A DNA stretch of 64,000 nucleotides from positions 1 to 64,000 of the forward strand of contig CAVJLN010000004.1 of the NCBI GenBank assembly GCA_963650485.1, read 5' to 3'. Below, piece after piece: positions 9,377-17,559 of this stretch; position 1 is the first letter of the stretch, and every line of letters starts with the position of its first letter. Below the pieces are notes generated by a model, which saw nothing but the letters and a program-made list of their open reading frames with translations, was not told the origin of the DNA and did not search any database. This DNA comes from Suilimivivens sp963650485 (GTDB taxonomy: Bacteria; Bacillota; Clostridia; Lachnospirales; Lachnospiraceae). Both the position numbers and the translations under genes were made by a program.

Positions 9377-10132
9377 ATGTATCAGTTTTTTGTAGAACCA
9401 CAGCAGATTCATATTGATGACAGGACTGTCATGATTACAGGGAACGATGTGAATCATATCAAAAATGTTCTCCGCATGAAAATCGGGGAAGAAATTGCCG
9501 TAAGCAACGGACAGGATGGCAAGGAATACCGCTGTGGTATCCGGGAATATACAGAAGATGCGGTGCTGTGTGAGCTTCGTTTTATTAAGGAGGATGGTGT
9601 GGAGCTGCCCTCCAGGATTTATCTGTTTCAGGGGCTTCCCAAGGCAGACAAGATGGAGCTGATTATTCAGAAAGCGGTGGAGCTTGGCGTATATCAGGTG
9701 ATCCCGGTTGCCATGAAGCGCTGCGTGGTGAAGCTGGACGATAAGAAAGCGGCATCCAAAATCACACGCTGGCAGGGCATTGCAGAGGCAGCAGCCAAGC
9801 AGAGCAAACGGGGAATCATTCCACAGATTACGAAGGTCATGACCTTTGCACAGGCGATGGAATACAGTCAGAAGGCGCAGGTGCGTCTTGTGCCGTATGA
9901 GCTGGCGGAGGGAATGGACAGGACACGCAGGATGATCGGACAGATTCAGCCGGGACAGGATATTGCTGTTTTTATCGGACCGGAGGGTGGCTTTGACGAA
10001 GATGAAATCTGCAGGGCGGTGGAAGATGGCATACAGCCGATCACGCTTGGAAAGAGAATTCTCCGTACGGAGACAGCAGGAATGACGGTTTTATCCATCC
10101 TGATGTATCATTTGGAGGAATCGTTCAGCTAA
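9377..10132 (+). CDS. rsmE: 16S rRNA m3U1498 methyltransferase, 251 aa
   Basis: Methylates N3 of U1498 in 16S rRNA. A SPOUT-fold protein with an N-terminal PUA-like part (HIKNVLRMKIGEEIAVSNG) and the C-terminal knot motifs FIGPEGGFDEDE and LGKRILRTETAGM. A normal full-length member immediately downstream of prmA. Confidence 0.95.
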   Translation: MYQFFVEPQQIHIDDRTVMITGNDVNHIKNVLRMKIGEEIAVSNGQDGKEYRCGIREYTEDAVLCELRFIKEDGVELPSRIYLFQGLPKADKMELIIQKAVELGVYQVIPVAMKRCVVKLDDKKAASKITRWQGIAEAAAKQSKRGIIPQITKVMTFAQAMEYSQKAQVRLVPYELAEGMDRTRRMIGQIQPGQDIAVFIGPEGGFDEDEICRAVEDGIQPITLGKRILRTETAGMTVLSILMYHLEESFS

Positions 10133-10250
10133 GGTAATGCTGATTTGATCTGTGTTTTTCACCCTTTGAGGTGTTTTGGCATAAGATGTAACAGGGGAGC
10201 AGAAATCAGACGGCTGCCCCAACAAACTATAGAACAAGGGAAGTGTTGGT

Positions 10251-11405
10251 ATGGAAGTATATTTAGACAATTCTGCAACAACCCGGTGCTTTCCGGAGGT
10301 TGCAGAGCTTATGAAGCAGATCATGTGTGAGGATTACGGCAATCCTTCCAGTCTTCATAGAAAGGGCGTGCAGGCAGAAAACCATCTGCGTACCGCCAAA
10401 GAAACAATCGCAAGGATTTTAAAGGTGAATGAGAAGGAGCTTCTTTTTACTTCAGGAGGTACAGAATCCGACAATCTTGCCCTGATTGGGGCGGCGCATG
10501 CAAACTGCCGGAGGGGAAAGCATCTGATTACGACATCGATTGAGCATCCGGCCATTTTGCAGACGATGAAGTTTCTGGAGGGAGAGGGCTTTCGGGTAAC
10601 CTATCTGCCGGTGGATGAGAAGGGCTGTATCTGTCTTAATGATCTGCAGCGCGCCATTACCGGAGAAACCATACTGGTTTCTATTATGTATACGAATAAT
10701 GAAGTCGGTTCGCAGCAGCCCATTGCACAGGCCGGGGCACTGATTAAGAAAATGAACCCCCAGATTCTTTTCCATGTAGATGCGGTACAGGGCTTCGGCA
10801 AGGCCAGAATTTATCCCAAAAAGATGAACATTGACATGCTTTCTGTCAGTGGACACAAGATACACGGTCCTAAAGGAGTCGGCTTCCTTTATGTGGACAG
10901 TCATGTGAAGCTCAAGCCGGTTCTTTTCGGCGGAGGACAGCAGAACGGTATGCGTTCCGGAACCGAGAATGTACCGGGTATCGCAGGAATTGCGAAAGCC
11001 GCACAACTCATGTATGAGCATTATGACCAGGATATCGAGAAGCTCTATGACCTGAAAAGATGCTTTATCGAGGGCGTAAAAGGGATCGATCAGGTGATTG
11101 TAAACGGCCCGGACTGCATGGATGGTGCACCTCATATTGTGAGCGTTTCCTTCCGTGGGGTGCGCAGCGAGGTACTGCTTCATTCTCTCGAGGATAAGGA
11201 AATCTATGTGTCGGCAGGAAGCGCGTGCTCTGCCCACAAGCCACAGCCCTCTGCAACCTTAACGGCGATGGGCGTGCCGAAGGAGCTGCTGTCCTCCACG
11301 ATCCGTTTCAGCTTTTCCGTCTTTACTACCATGGAAGAAATCAACTATACTTTAGAGGCTTTGTATGATATAATTCCCATGCTTAGAAGGTACACTCGTA
11401 AATAG
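10251..11405 (+). CDS. cysteine desulfurase (NifS/IscS-like), 384 aa
   Basis: A pyridoxal-phosphate enzyme that takes sulfur from cysteine as an enzyme-bound persulfide. It begins MEVYLDNSATTRCFPEV. The PLP lysine is K203 in VSGHKIHGPKGVG. The persulfide cysteine is C326 in SAGSACSAHK. It lies directly before thiI, so its likely client is ThiI in tRNA 4-thiouridine synthesis (a NifZ-like dedicated desulfurase as in Bacillus). That assignment is from context. The 118-bp gap before it shows no clear terminator. Confidence 0.93.
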   Translation: MEVYLDNSATTRCFPEVAELMKQIMCEDYGNPSSLHRKGVQAENHLRTAKETIARILKVNEKELLFTSGGTESDNLALIGAAHANCRRGKHLITTSIEHPAILQTMKFLEGEGFRVTYLPVDEKGCICLNDLQRAITGETILVSIMYTNNEVGSQQPIAQAGALIKKMNPQILFHVDAVQGFGKARIYPKKMNIDMLSVSGHKIHGPKGVGFLYVDSHVKLKPVLFGGGQQNGMRSGTENVPGIAGIAKAAQLMYEHYDQDIEKLYDLKRCFIEGVKGIDQVIVNGPDCMDGAPHIVSVSFRGVRSEVLLHSLEDKEIYVSAGSACSAHKPQPSATLTAMGVPKELLSSTIRFSFSVFTTMEEINYTLEALYDIIPMLRRYTRK

Positions 11406-11457
11406 AAAAGAAAGAGGCAACTGCGGGAATAGGGAGCAGTTGCATAATGAGGAAGCT

Positions 11458-12642
11458 ATGTTTACAGCATTTTTAATTAAGTACGCCGAGATTGGTGTCA
11501 AAGGAAAGAACAAGTATTTATTCGAAGAGGCACTGGCAAAGCAGGTGAAATATGCTTTGAAGCGTTGCGAAGGAGAATTCAAGGTGACAAGAACCGAGGG
11601 CAGAATTTATGTGCATGCCCTGACGGACTTTGACTTCGATGAAACCGTGAATGAGTTAAAGACTGTATTTGGTATCAGCGGAATCTGTCCGGTCATCCAT
11701 GTAGAGGATGAAGGATTCGAGAAGCTTTCGAAGACCGTGATTGATTATATGAACGAGAATTATCCGGATAAGAACATTACCTTCAAGGTAAATACCCGCC
11801 GCGCGCGGAAGAATTATCCGATGGATTCCCAGCAGGTCAACCGCGAAATGGGGGGAGTGATTTTGGATGCGTTCCCTGAAATGCGTGTGGATGTCCATCA
11901 TCCGGATGTCATGCTCCACATTGAGATTCGTGAAAAGATTTATATTTATTCTATGGAAATTCCGGGTCCCGGCGGAATGCCTGTCGGCAGCAACGGCAAG
12001 GCAATGCTCCTTTTGTCCGGCGGTATTGACTCTCCGGTTGCAGGCTATATGATTGCCAAGCGTGGCGTGAAGATCGATGCAGTTTATTTCCATGCACCTC
12101 CATATACCAGTGACCGTGCGAAGCAGAAGGTGGTTGATCTGGCCAGACAGGTTTCCCGCTACTCGGGTCCGATTTATCTGCATACCATTAACTTTACCGA
12201 TATCCAGCTTTACATCTATGAAAAATGTCCGCATGAAGAGCTTACGATTATCATGCGCCGTTATATGATGAAGATTGCAGAAATTCTTGCGAAAGAGAAT
12301 GAATGTCTTGGACTGATTACCGGTGAAAGCATTGGGCAGGTTGCATCCCAGACCGTACAATCTCTGGCGGTAACCAACGAGGTATGTACCCTCCCGGTAT
12401 TCCGTCCGCTGATTGGATTTGATAAGATGGAAATCGTAGATCTTTCCGAAAAAATCGGTACTTACGAAACCTCGATCCTTCCCTATGAGGACTGCTGTAC
12501 CATTTTCGTAGCCAAGCATCCGGTAACGAAACCGAATCTGAACATTATCAAACGCCATGAGGAAAATCTCAAAGAGAAGATTGATGAACTCGTACAGCAG
12601 GCACTTGATTCCGATGTCGTGGAAATTGTGAAGGTAGACTGA
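11458..12642 (+). CDS. thiI: tRNA 4-thiouridine synthase, 394 aa, without rhodanese domain
   Basis: Adenylates and thiolates U8 of tRNA using sulfur from the neighbouring desulfurase. An N-terminal ferredoxin-like plus THUMP domain (about 1-165) is followed by the PP-loop ATP site LLSGGIDSPVAGY (S187 region) and GESIGQVASQT. It ends without a rhodanese domain, as in Bacillus-type ThiI. The ATG at 11458 was chosen because GAGG lies 5 nt upstream; the open frame begins at a TTG at 11440 without a good site. Confidence 0.95.
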   Translation: MFTAFLIKYAEIGVKGKNKYLFEEALAKQVKYALKRCEGEFKVTRTEGRIYVHALTDFDFDETVNELKTVFGISGICPVIHVEDEGFEKLSKTVIDYMNENYPDKNITFKVNTRRARKNYPMDSQQVNREMGGVILDAFPEMRVDVHHPDVMLHIEIREKIYIYSMEIPGPGGMPVGSNGKAMLLLSGGIDSPVAGYMIAKRGVKIDAVYFHAPPYTSDRAKQKVVDLARQVSRYSGPIYLHTINFTDIQLYIYEKCPHEELTIIMRRYMMKIAEILAKENECLGLITGESIGQVASQTVQSLAVTNEVCTLPVFRPLIGFDKMEIVDLSEKIGTYETSILPYEDCCTIFVAKHPVTKPNLNIIKRHEENLKEKIDELVQQALDSDVVEIVKVD

Positions 12643-12651
12643 TATTTGTTG

Positions 12652-12880
12652 TGATAAAAGCCCAATATACTTGTCCTTATTCAGGACTTCGAAGCTAAGA
12701 AGTTCTAACTATTTCAATTTAATAACTGGTAGTGCACGCAAACGACGCAACTCACCATCCAGGTTCGATTGCGTCTTGCTCGAACATCCATGTCCGGGCA
12801 TTGCTGTCTGTGTATGAAATAGAAGAACTTCTAAGCTTCTTCGAATGAACAAGGACTAAGTATAATTGGGCATTATGATA
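12652..12880. repeat. about 230-bp imperfect palindromic element (MITE-like or structured RNA)
   Basis: The left arm (12652-12716) and right arm (12815-12880) are reverse complements over about 60 bp with scattered mismatches. Both ends are GCCCAAT/ATTGGGC and both inner ends TATTTCA/TGAAATA. The central 98 bp holds further small stems, for example GACGCAA/TTGCGTC. No open reading frame of note is inside. This fills most of the 325-bp gap between thiI and the convergent HPr-like gene. It could be a miniature inverted-repeat element or a long-hairpin RNA; no convincing target-site duplication was seen. Confidence 0.7.
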
Positions 12881-12895
12881 CGAACAGATAATAAC

Positions 12896-12931
12896 AAAAC
12901 AAGTGCCAAATCGAAATTCGGCACTTGTTTT
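12896..12931. terminator. bidirectional terminator between thiI and the HPr-like gene
   Basis: AAAACAAGTGCC and GGCACTTGTTTT form a 12-bp perfect stem with a 12-nt loop. A T-rich 3' side occurs on both strands, suiting the convergent genes on either side. Confidence 0.8.
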
Positions 12932-12967
12932 CAGCTTCGTATTAAGTACAGATTCTTAAGCCGGATC

Positions 12968-13198
12968 TTAGATCGTGTAAGGCTTTAAGGTTTCTAATAC
13001 GTCGTCAACGTTTTCTTCAGCATGAATGTTCAGATCAATCGGTCTGGAAAGATCGAGACTGAAAATACCCATGATAGACTTAGCGTCGATAACGTATCTA
13101 CCGGATACTAAGTCAAAGTCATAATCAAACTTAGTAATATCGTTTACGAAAGACTTTACTTTGTCGATAGAATTTAAAGAAATCTGAATTGTTTTCAT
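12968..13198 (-). CDS. HPr-like phosphocarrier family protein lacking the active histidine, 76 aa
   Basis: The second half matches the HPr fold around the regulatory serine: DAKSIMGIFSLDLSRPIDLN followed by an acidic helix VDDVLETLKPY. The first half has no histidine where HPr carries its phosphorylated His15, so PTS phosphotransfer is not expected. By analogy with Crh, a serine-phosphorylated regulatory role is possible; this is inference. AGGAGG lies 11 nt upstream of the ATG. A strong promoter lies just upstream. Confidence 0.75.
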   Translation of the reverse strand: MKTIQISLNSIDKVKSFVNDITKFDYDFDLVSGRYVIDAKSIMGIFSLDLSRPIDLNIHAEENVDDVLETLKPYTI

Positions 13199-13236
13199 TT
13201 CTGAATTACCTCCTTGTTTTCATACCTTCTGCTATT

Positions 13237-13265
13237 ATAGTAAAGGGTGAAACTGGAAAAGTCAA
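13237..13265 (-). promoter_or_regulatory. sigma-70 promoter for the HPr-like gene
   Basis: Read on the minus strand: TTGACT (13265-13260), a 17-bp spacer, then TACTAT (13242-13237). An overlapping TATAAT lies 3 bp further. It drives the HPr-like gene about 40 bp downstream. Confidence 0.7.
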
Positions 13266-13298
13266 TGCTAAAAAAGGACAAAATTAATGGAGAATACT

Positions 13299-14654
13299 AT
13301 GAAAAGTGTAGCATTTCATAATCTGGGCTGTAAGGTGAATGGATATGAAATGGACTATATGCAACAAAACTTACAACAAAGAGGATATATCATTGTACCT
13401 TTTGATGCAAAAGCGGATATTTATATCATCAATACCTGTTCTGTGACGAACATGGCGGATCGAAAAAGCCGTCAGATGATTCACCGGGCCAAGAAGAAAA
13501 ATCCGGATGCCATTGTTGTGGCTGTTGGCTGCTATGTACAGACAAGCACACAAGAGGTACTAAAGGATCTGAATATTGATATCGCTATTGGAAATAACCG
13601 TAAGAAGGATCTTGCAGAAATCCTAGAAGAATATCTGCGCCGAAGCGGCGAAGAGGGGGGAACCTTTACCAGAGAGGAAAAGGAAGCCTTCTCGGAAAGG
13701 AATATCATTGATATCAACCGCACGCAGGAATATGAGAATATGCAGCTTTCCCAGACGGCAGAGCATACCCGTGCATTTTTAAAGGTACAGGATGGCTGTA
13801 ATCAGTTCTGCTCCTATTGTATCATTCCCTATGCCAGAGGACGGATCCGTTACCGCAGGATGGAGGAGGTGCTGGAGGAGGTACAGAAGCTTGCTGGGAA
13901 CGGCTATCAGGAAATGGTTCTGACGGGCATTCACTTAAGCTCCTATGGAATGGAAAAGGGAAATGATTTTGCGTTCAGCAGATTAGGTGAGCTGATCTGT
14001 GCAGTGAATGAGATAGAAGGTGTGAAGAGGATTCGACTGGGCTCACTGGAACCGCGGATTATTACAGAAGAATTCGCACAAATGCTGTCCGGCTGTGAGA
14101 AGCTTTGCCCACATTTCCATCTCTCCCTGCAGAGCGGCTGCGATGCAGTCCTTAAGAGGATGAACCGTAAGTATACCACGGAGGAGTATCGCGACAGGGT
14201 CAGTATTCTCCGGAGCTTCTTTGATAAGCCGGCGATAACCACTGATGTGATTGTCGGATTCCCACAGGAGAGCGAAGAGGAGTTTGAACAGACCGTGCAG
14301 TTCTTAAGGGATATCCGGCTCTATGAAACACATGTGTTTAAATATTCGAAAAGAAAGGGAACACCGGCGGCTGTGATGCCCGGGCAGGTTCCGGAGGAAG
14401 ATAAGAGCGCAAGGAGTGATCGTCTGCTTGAACTTCATACAGAAAACAGCCGTCTCTTCCGTGAGTCTTATCTGGGCAGAGAGGCCGAATACCTTCTTGA
14501 AGAGGAAATGTGGCTTGACGGCGTGCGTTATCAGACCGGATATACCCGGGAATACATTCGGATTGCGATGAAAACACAGGAGAATCGGGCAGGAACGATC
14601 CGTAAAGGTGTGCTCCGGGAATTCCTGACACCGGACATTCTGCTGGTTGAATAA
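13299..14654 (+). CDS. mtaB: tRNA (t6A37) methylthiotransferase, 451 aa
   Basis: A radical-SAM enzyme that converts t6A to ms2t6A at position 37 of tRNA. The N-terminal UPF0004 domain opens with FHNLGCKVNGYE and holds NTCSVTNMADRKSRQ and VGCYVQT, with the cysteines of the auxiliary cluster. The radical-SAM motif is DGCNQFCSYCIIPYARG, and a C-terminal TRAM domain completes it. The LGCKVN start separates MtaB from MiaB. The second ATG (13299) has GGAG 6 nt upstream and is preferred over the ATG at 13287. Confidence 0.93.
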   Translation: MKSVAFHNLGCKVNGYEMDYMQQNLQQRGYIIVPFDAKADIYIINTCSVTNMADRKSRQMIHRAKKKNPDAIVVAVGCYVQTSTQEVLKDLNIDIAIGNNRKKDLAEILEEYLRRSGEEGGTFTREEKEAFSERNIIDINRTQEYENMQLSQTAEHTRAFLKVQDGCNQFCSYCIIPYARGRIRYRRMEEVLEEVQKLAGNGYQEMVLTGIHLSSYGMEKGNDFAFSRLGELICAVNEIEGVKRIRLGSLEPRIITEEFAQMLSGCEKLCPHFHLSLQSGCDAVLKRMNRKYTTEEYRDRVSILRSFFDKPAITTDVIVGFPQESEEEFEQTVQFLRDIRLYETHVFKYSKRKGTPAAVMPGQVPEEDKSARSDRLLELHTENSRLFRESYLGREAEYLLEEEMWLDGVRYQTGYTREYIRIAMKTQENRAGTIRKGVLREFLTPDILLVE

Positions 14655-14657
14655 AAC

Positions 14658-14701
14658 CTTTAACAACTCTTTAAAAAAAAAATAGGGAAATGTGCTACAA
14701 T
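14658..14701 (+). promoter_or_regulatory. activator-type promoter of the CIS operon: CTTTAA direct repeat plus extended -10
   Basis: CTTTAA occurs at 14658-14663 and again at 14669-14674, an exact 11-bp period. TGC and TACAAT (14693-14701) follow after 18 bp. The expected -35 position is only A-tract, so the promoter probably needs an activator. Hexamer-N5-hexamer repeats upstream of a weak -35 are typical binding sites for OmpR/PhoB-family regulators. The same layout is found at 56665-56709. Confidence 0.6.
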
Positions 14702-14807
14702 TAAAACAGTATAACTCGGAATAGGTTAACAGTTACGATTAGACATTGGATTTGGAAGTAAATGATGAAGGTAAACAATTATAAAAAGAACAGAGAGGGG
14801 CAGGCTG

Positions 14808-16709
14808 GTGAAAAGTAACGAATTATTATCTTTTAGCAGAAACAGATATTACAAGGGGAAGATGCTGACAAGTGCTGATTTTGAGGCAGAGCAGCTCTAT
14901 ATGATCAATAAACGCCGTTTTGTGAACCGGGCAGTGATTGGCTCGGGGATTGTGTGCGGACTGAATGTCATCAGTCTAGATGATCTTTCGGTGCTGATTG
15001 AGAGCGGTGCTGCACTGGATGATACCGGACGTGAGATTGTGGTAGACAGCTCTGTAGTAAAGAAGCTGTCAGCAATTTCGGGCTTTGAGAGCCTTACAAC
15101 GAATCAGGCCAGTCTTTGTGTACGTTATAAGGAGAAGGAAGAACAGCCGGTTTATGCCATTAACCGACAGGACAGCGAAAAGGAATACGAATACAATCGT
15201 ATCGAGGATGGTTATGAGCTGTTTCTGGCAGACAGTACATCGCTGGAGGAGGAATTTGAGACAGAGACAGACTTCTATACCGGCGGTGTCCTGATGGAGA
15301 ACCCGGATTATCAGGTAAGCCTGCGTATTCCTGCCAATATCTGTGCGGGACACTATGTGAAGCTGGAGCTGACAGCGGAGAAGCTGAGCGATGAGAAGGC
15401 AACGCTGTTTTATGAGGCTGTGCTGCAGACTCCGGTTCTGGCAACCCTTGACGGCAGTCAGGAGCTGAAGATCAGTCTGGAGGGACTGAAGCTTGAAAAG
15501 AACAAAAAGCTTACCCGGGAATACTGGATGCTGGCACAGACCGAGGAATATGAGGACACCAGTATTATGGTGAAGGCCGGAAGCGCAAAGGCACAGGTAA
15601 ATCAGATTGACTGTCCGGTTTCCCTGGGAACAACCTATAAGATTAGTATTGTTGATATGAACCCGGAGCTTCTGGCAGCCAGAGAAACCAGCAGGGTCAG
15701 TCTGGAGCTACGGTCGCTGGGAGCCTATGAAGGAATGATCCGCCTTGCGGATATCACCTTGGTACGGACAGAGGCCGCTTATCTGATTGAGAAGGTCGAT
15801 GAATCGGTCAGAAGGTATATTGAAACTCCTGCGGATGCATGGAAGCGTCTGGAATACAGCAGCTGCTTCTGTGAGAAATATCCATTCCTCGGTTCGGGAG
15901 TGCATGAGCCGGGAGAGCAGCTGCAGGAGCAGCTGACAGGAAAGGAATATGCACAAGCCCCGAGAATTGCAACCGGCATTGTGGAAATTCCGGTAGGCGA
16001 CCGGGCGAAGCGAGGGGATATCTGTTATTCCGGTGAAATCATGCATGGACTTGGAGCCGGTAACGTTTATGTGGAGGTTGGTTACGAGTTCCTGGAGGAA
16101 AACAAGATGCTTGGCAGGAATGCCAAGACGACGATTTACGGTGATCCGATGCTCTTTGACCATGGAGATCTCAAGGTGGCTGCCCAGACCGCAGTCAAGG
16201 TGTTTAACGACAAGGGAAGCTTTATGGTTGCGCTGCAGCTGAAAGAGGATGTGAGCATGCTTGTGCTGACCTATCGCTGGGTAGCAATCCGCTATGACAG
16301 TGAGAGACAGAAGGATGAGATTGATGTGAATAATACACAGTCCATCAGCGTGGTAACACCTACGATTGTAATCGGAACGAAGGAAAGCTATTACTTCGAG
16401 GTGAAGTTTAATAATATGAAGAGCCGTTCCATTTCCTATGAGCTGACGGAGCAGGGAAGCGGTGAAATTTCGGCAGAGGGTATTTATACTGCACCTTCCA
16501 AGGAAGGAGTATATGAGATACGGATCTATTGTACAGACAAGCCGCTGATCTGTACGTATGCTTACGCCATTGTAAAGAAAAAGCTGACAGAAGAGAATTC
16601 CTCCGAAAAAGGCAGGGCAGCAGCTGAGGCAGTGGAGGAAAATCCCACACAGGAGGGAACGGACGAAAAACTACCGGATCTCAGTGATCTTAAGAAGGGA
16701 CTTCTATGA
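14808..16709 (+). CDS. CIS-cluster protein with conserved N-terminal domain and C-terminal Ig-like domain, 633 aa
   Basis: First gene of the contractile injection locus. The N terminus (about 8-85: RNRYYKGKMLTSADFEAEQ, KRRFVNRAVIGSGIVCGL, then a GAALDDTGREIVV motif) resembles a domain I recall from many extracellular-type CIS clusters of other phyla. Its exact role is unknown. Residues about 510-590 look like a bacterial Ig-like beta-sandwich (SYELTEQGSGEISAEGIYTA). The tail is acidic and disordered. No signal peptide was seen. A GTG start at 14808 is preceded by GAGAGGGG. The stop overlaps the next ATG (ATGA). It may decorate or cap the particle; that is inference. Confidence 0.7.
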   Translation: MKSNELLSFSRNRYYKGKMLTSADFEAEQLYMINKRRFVNRAVIGSGIVCGLNVISLDDLSVLIESGAALDDTGREIVVDSSVVKKLSAISGFESLTTNQASLCVRYKEKEEQPVYAINRQDSEKEYEYNRIEDGYELFLADSTSLEEEFETETDFYTGGVLMENPDYQVSLRIPANICAGHYVKLELTAEKLSDEKATLFYEAVLQTPVLATLDGSQELKISLEGLKLEKNKKLTREYWMLAQTEEYEDTSIMVKAGSAKAQVNQIDCPVSLGTTYKISIVDMNPELLAARETSRVSLELRSLGAYEGMIRLADITLVRTEAAYLIEKVDESVRRYIETPADAWKRLEYSSCFCEKYPFLGSGVHEPGEQLQEQLTGKEYAQAPRIATGIVEIPVGDRAKRGDICYSGEIMHGLGAGNVYVEVGYEFLEENKMLGRNAKTTIYGDPMLFDHGDLKVAAQTAVKVFNDKGSFMVALQLKEDVSMLVLTYRWVAIRYDSERQKDEIDVNNTQSISVVTPTIVIGTKESYYFEVKFNNMKSRSISYELTEQGSGEISAEGIYTAPSKEGVYEIRIYCTDKPLICTYAYAIVKKKLTEENSSEKGRAAAEAVEENPTQEGTDEKLPDLSDLKKGLL

Positions 16710-17548
16710 TATACCAATCAGAGAAAATTACATACCATCCCGTCATGACGGTCCTGCAGGGAGGCACTAACGATATTCTGATCTGCCGGGATGCCGGAAG
16801 TGACAGAGACAGCTTTTATACACTGCTTGTGATTAAGGATCATGAGATTGTTAAAAAACTCATAAGAATCCTGGAAACATCCACCTATGGTTATGCCTGC
16901 TGTCTGGATTTTTTTCAATATCAAAATCAATATTGCATTGCCTTTCCCCATGTTAAGGAAAGGAGTCTTCAGGGCTTTTACATGGCATCACAGTTTTCTG
17001 CGAGAAGCTGTATGGAAATCTGTGAGAATCTGGTATTGCAGTGTATGCTTTCAAAGCTCCCTTATCCGCTCCTGTATCTTGTGCTTAAGCAGGAGCAGAT
17101 CCATCTGCTTAAGGACTATAATATCGAGCTTGGATATACACTGGAGCTGTCGGAGCTTGATGAAAGCATTGGAGAGAAGGAATGCGCTGAGAAATGTGCT
17201 TATCTGACCAGAAAGCTGTTACAGGAAAAGAACAGCAAACGGAACATCGGTTACCACCTGTTGTCCAAGAAAATTCCGCGGGAGGATTACCAGAGTCTTC
17301 AGGAGCTGTATCGGGATCTGAAGATTTCGAGGAAGGCCGGCACTCGGATGAGCGCACTGCAGTGGATGAAATACTGGTGGCAGGAAAACAGGAGCAGGCT
17401 GTTCCGGCTTTTGCTCATTACCTGTCTGGTGCTGCTGGTTTTTGTAGTAGCCTGCTTTTTATCAAAGGCAATCTGGGGAGATGTCTTGTTTTTGAGAGTA
17501 TTTTATAATCATTTTAAAGTAATCGGAACTGAATCTTTGGTTTCGTAG
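16706..17548 (+). CDS. pseudokinase-like membrane protein, 280 aa
   Basis: The cytoplasmic part (about 1-225) has the alternation of a small kinase lobe and a helical lobe. The stretch LVLKQEQIHLLKDYNIELGY sits where the catalytic loop would be but lacks the HRD aspartate and DFG. One transmembrane helix follows at about 231-256 and a short outer tail. This resembles the EssB-type plan (pseudokinase plus single TM), but the fold is inferred only from pattern. The start overlaps the previous stop by ATGA, so translation is coupled. It is the first of several membrane proteins in the locus and may help anchor or control the particle at the membrane. Confidence 0.55.
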   Translation: MIYQSEKITYHPVMTVLQGGTNDILICRDAGSDRDSFYTLLVIKDHEIVKKLIRILETSTYGYACCLDFFQYQNQYCIAFPHVKERSLQGFYMASQFSARSCMEICENLVLQCMLSKLPYPLLYLVLKQEQIHLLKDYNIELGYTLELSELDESIGEKECAEKCAYLTRKLLQEKNSKRNIGYHLLSKKIPREDYQSLQELYRDLKISRKAGTRMSALQWMKYWWQENRSRLFRLLLITCLVLLVFVVACFLSKAIWGDVLFLRVFYNHFKVIGTESLVS

Positions 17549-17559
17549 AGGAAGCTTGT

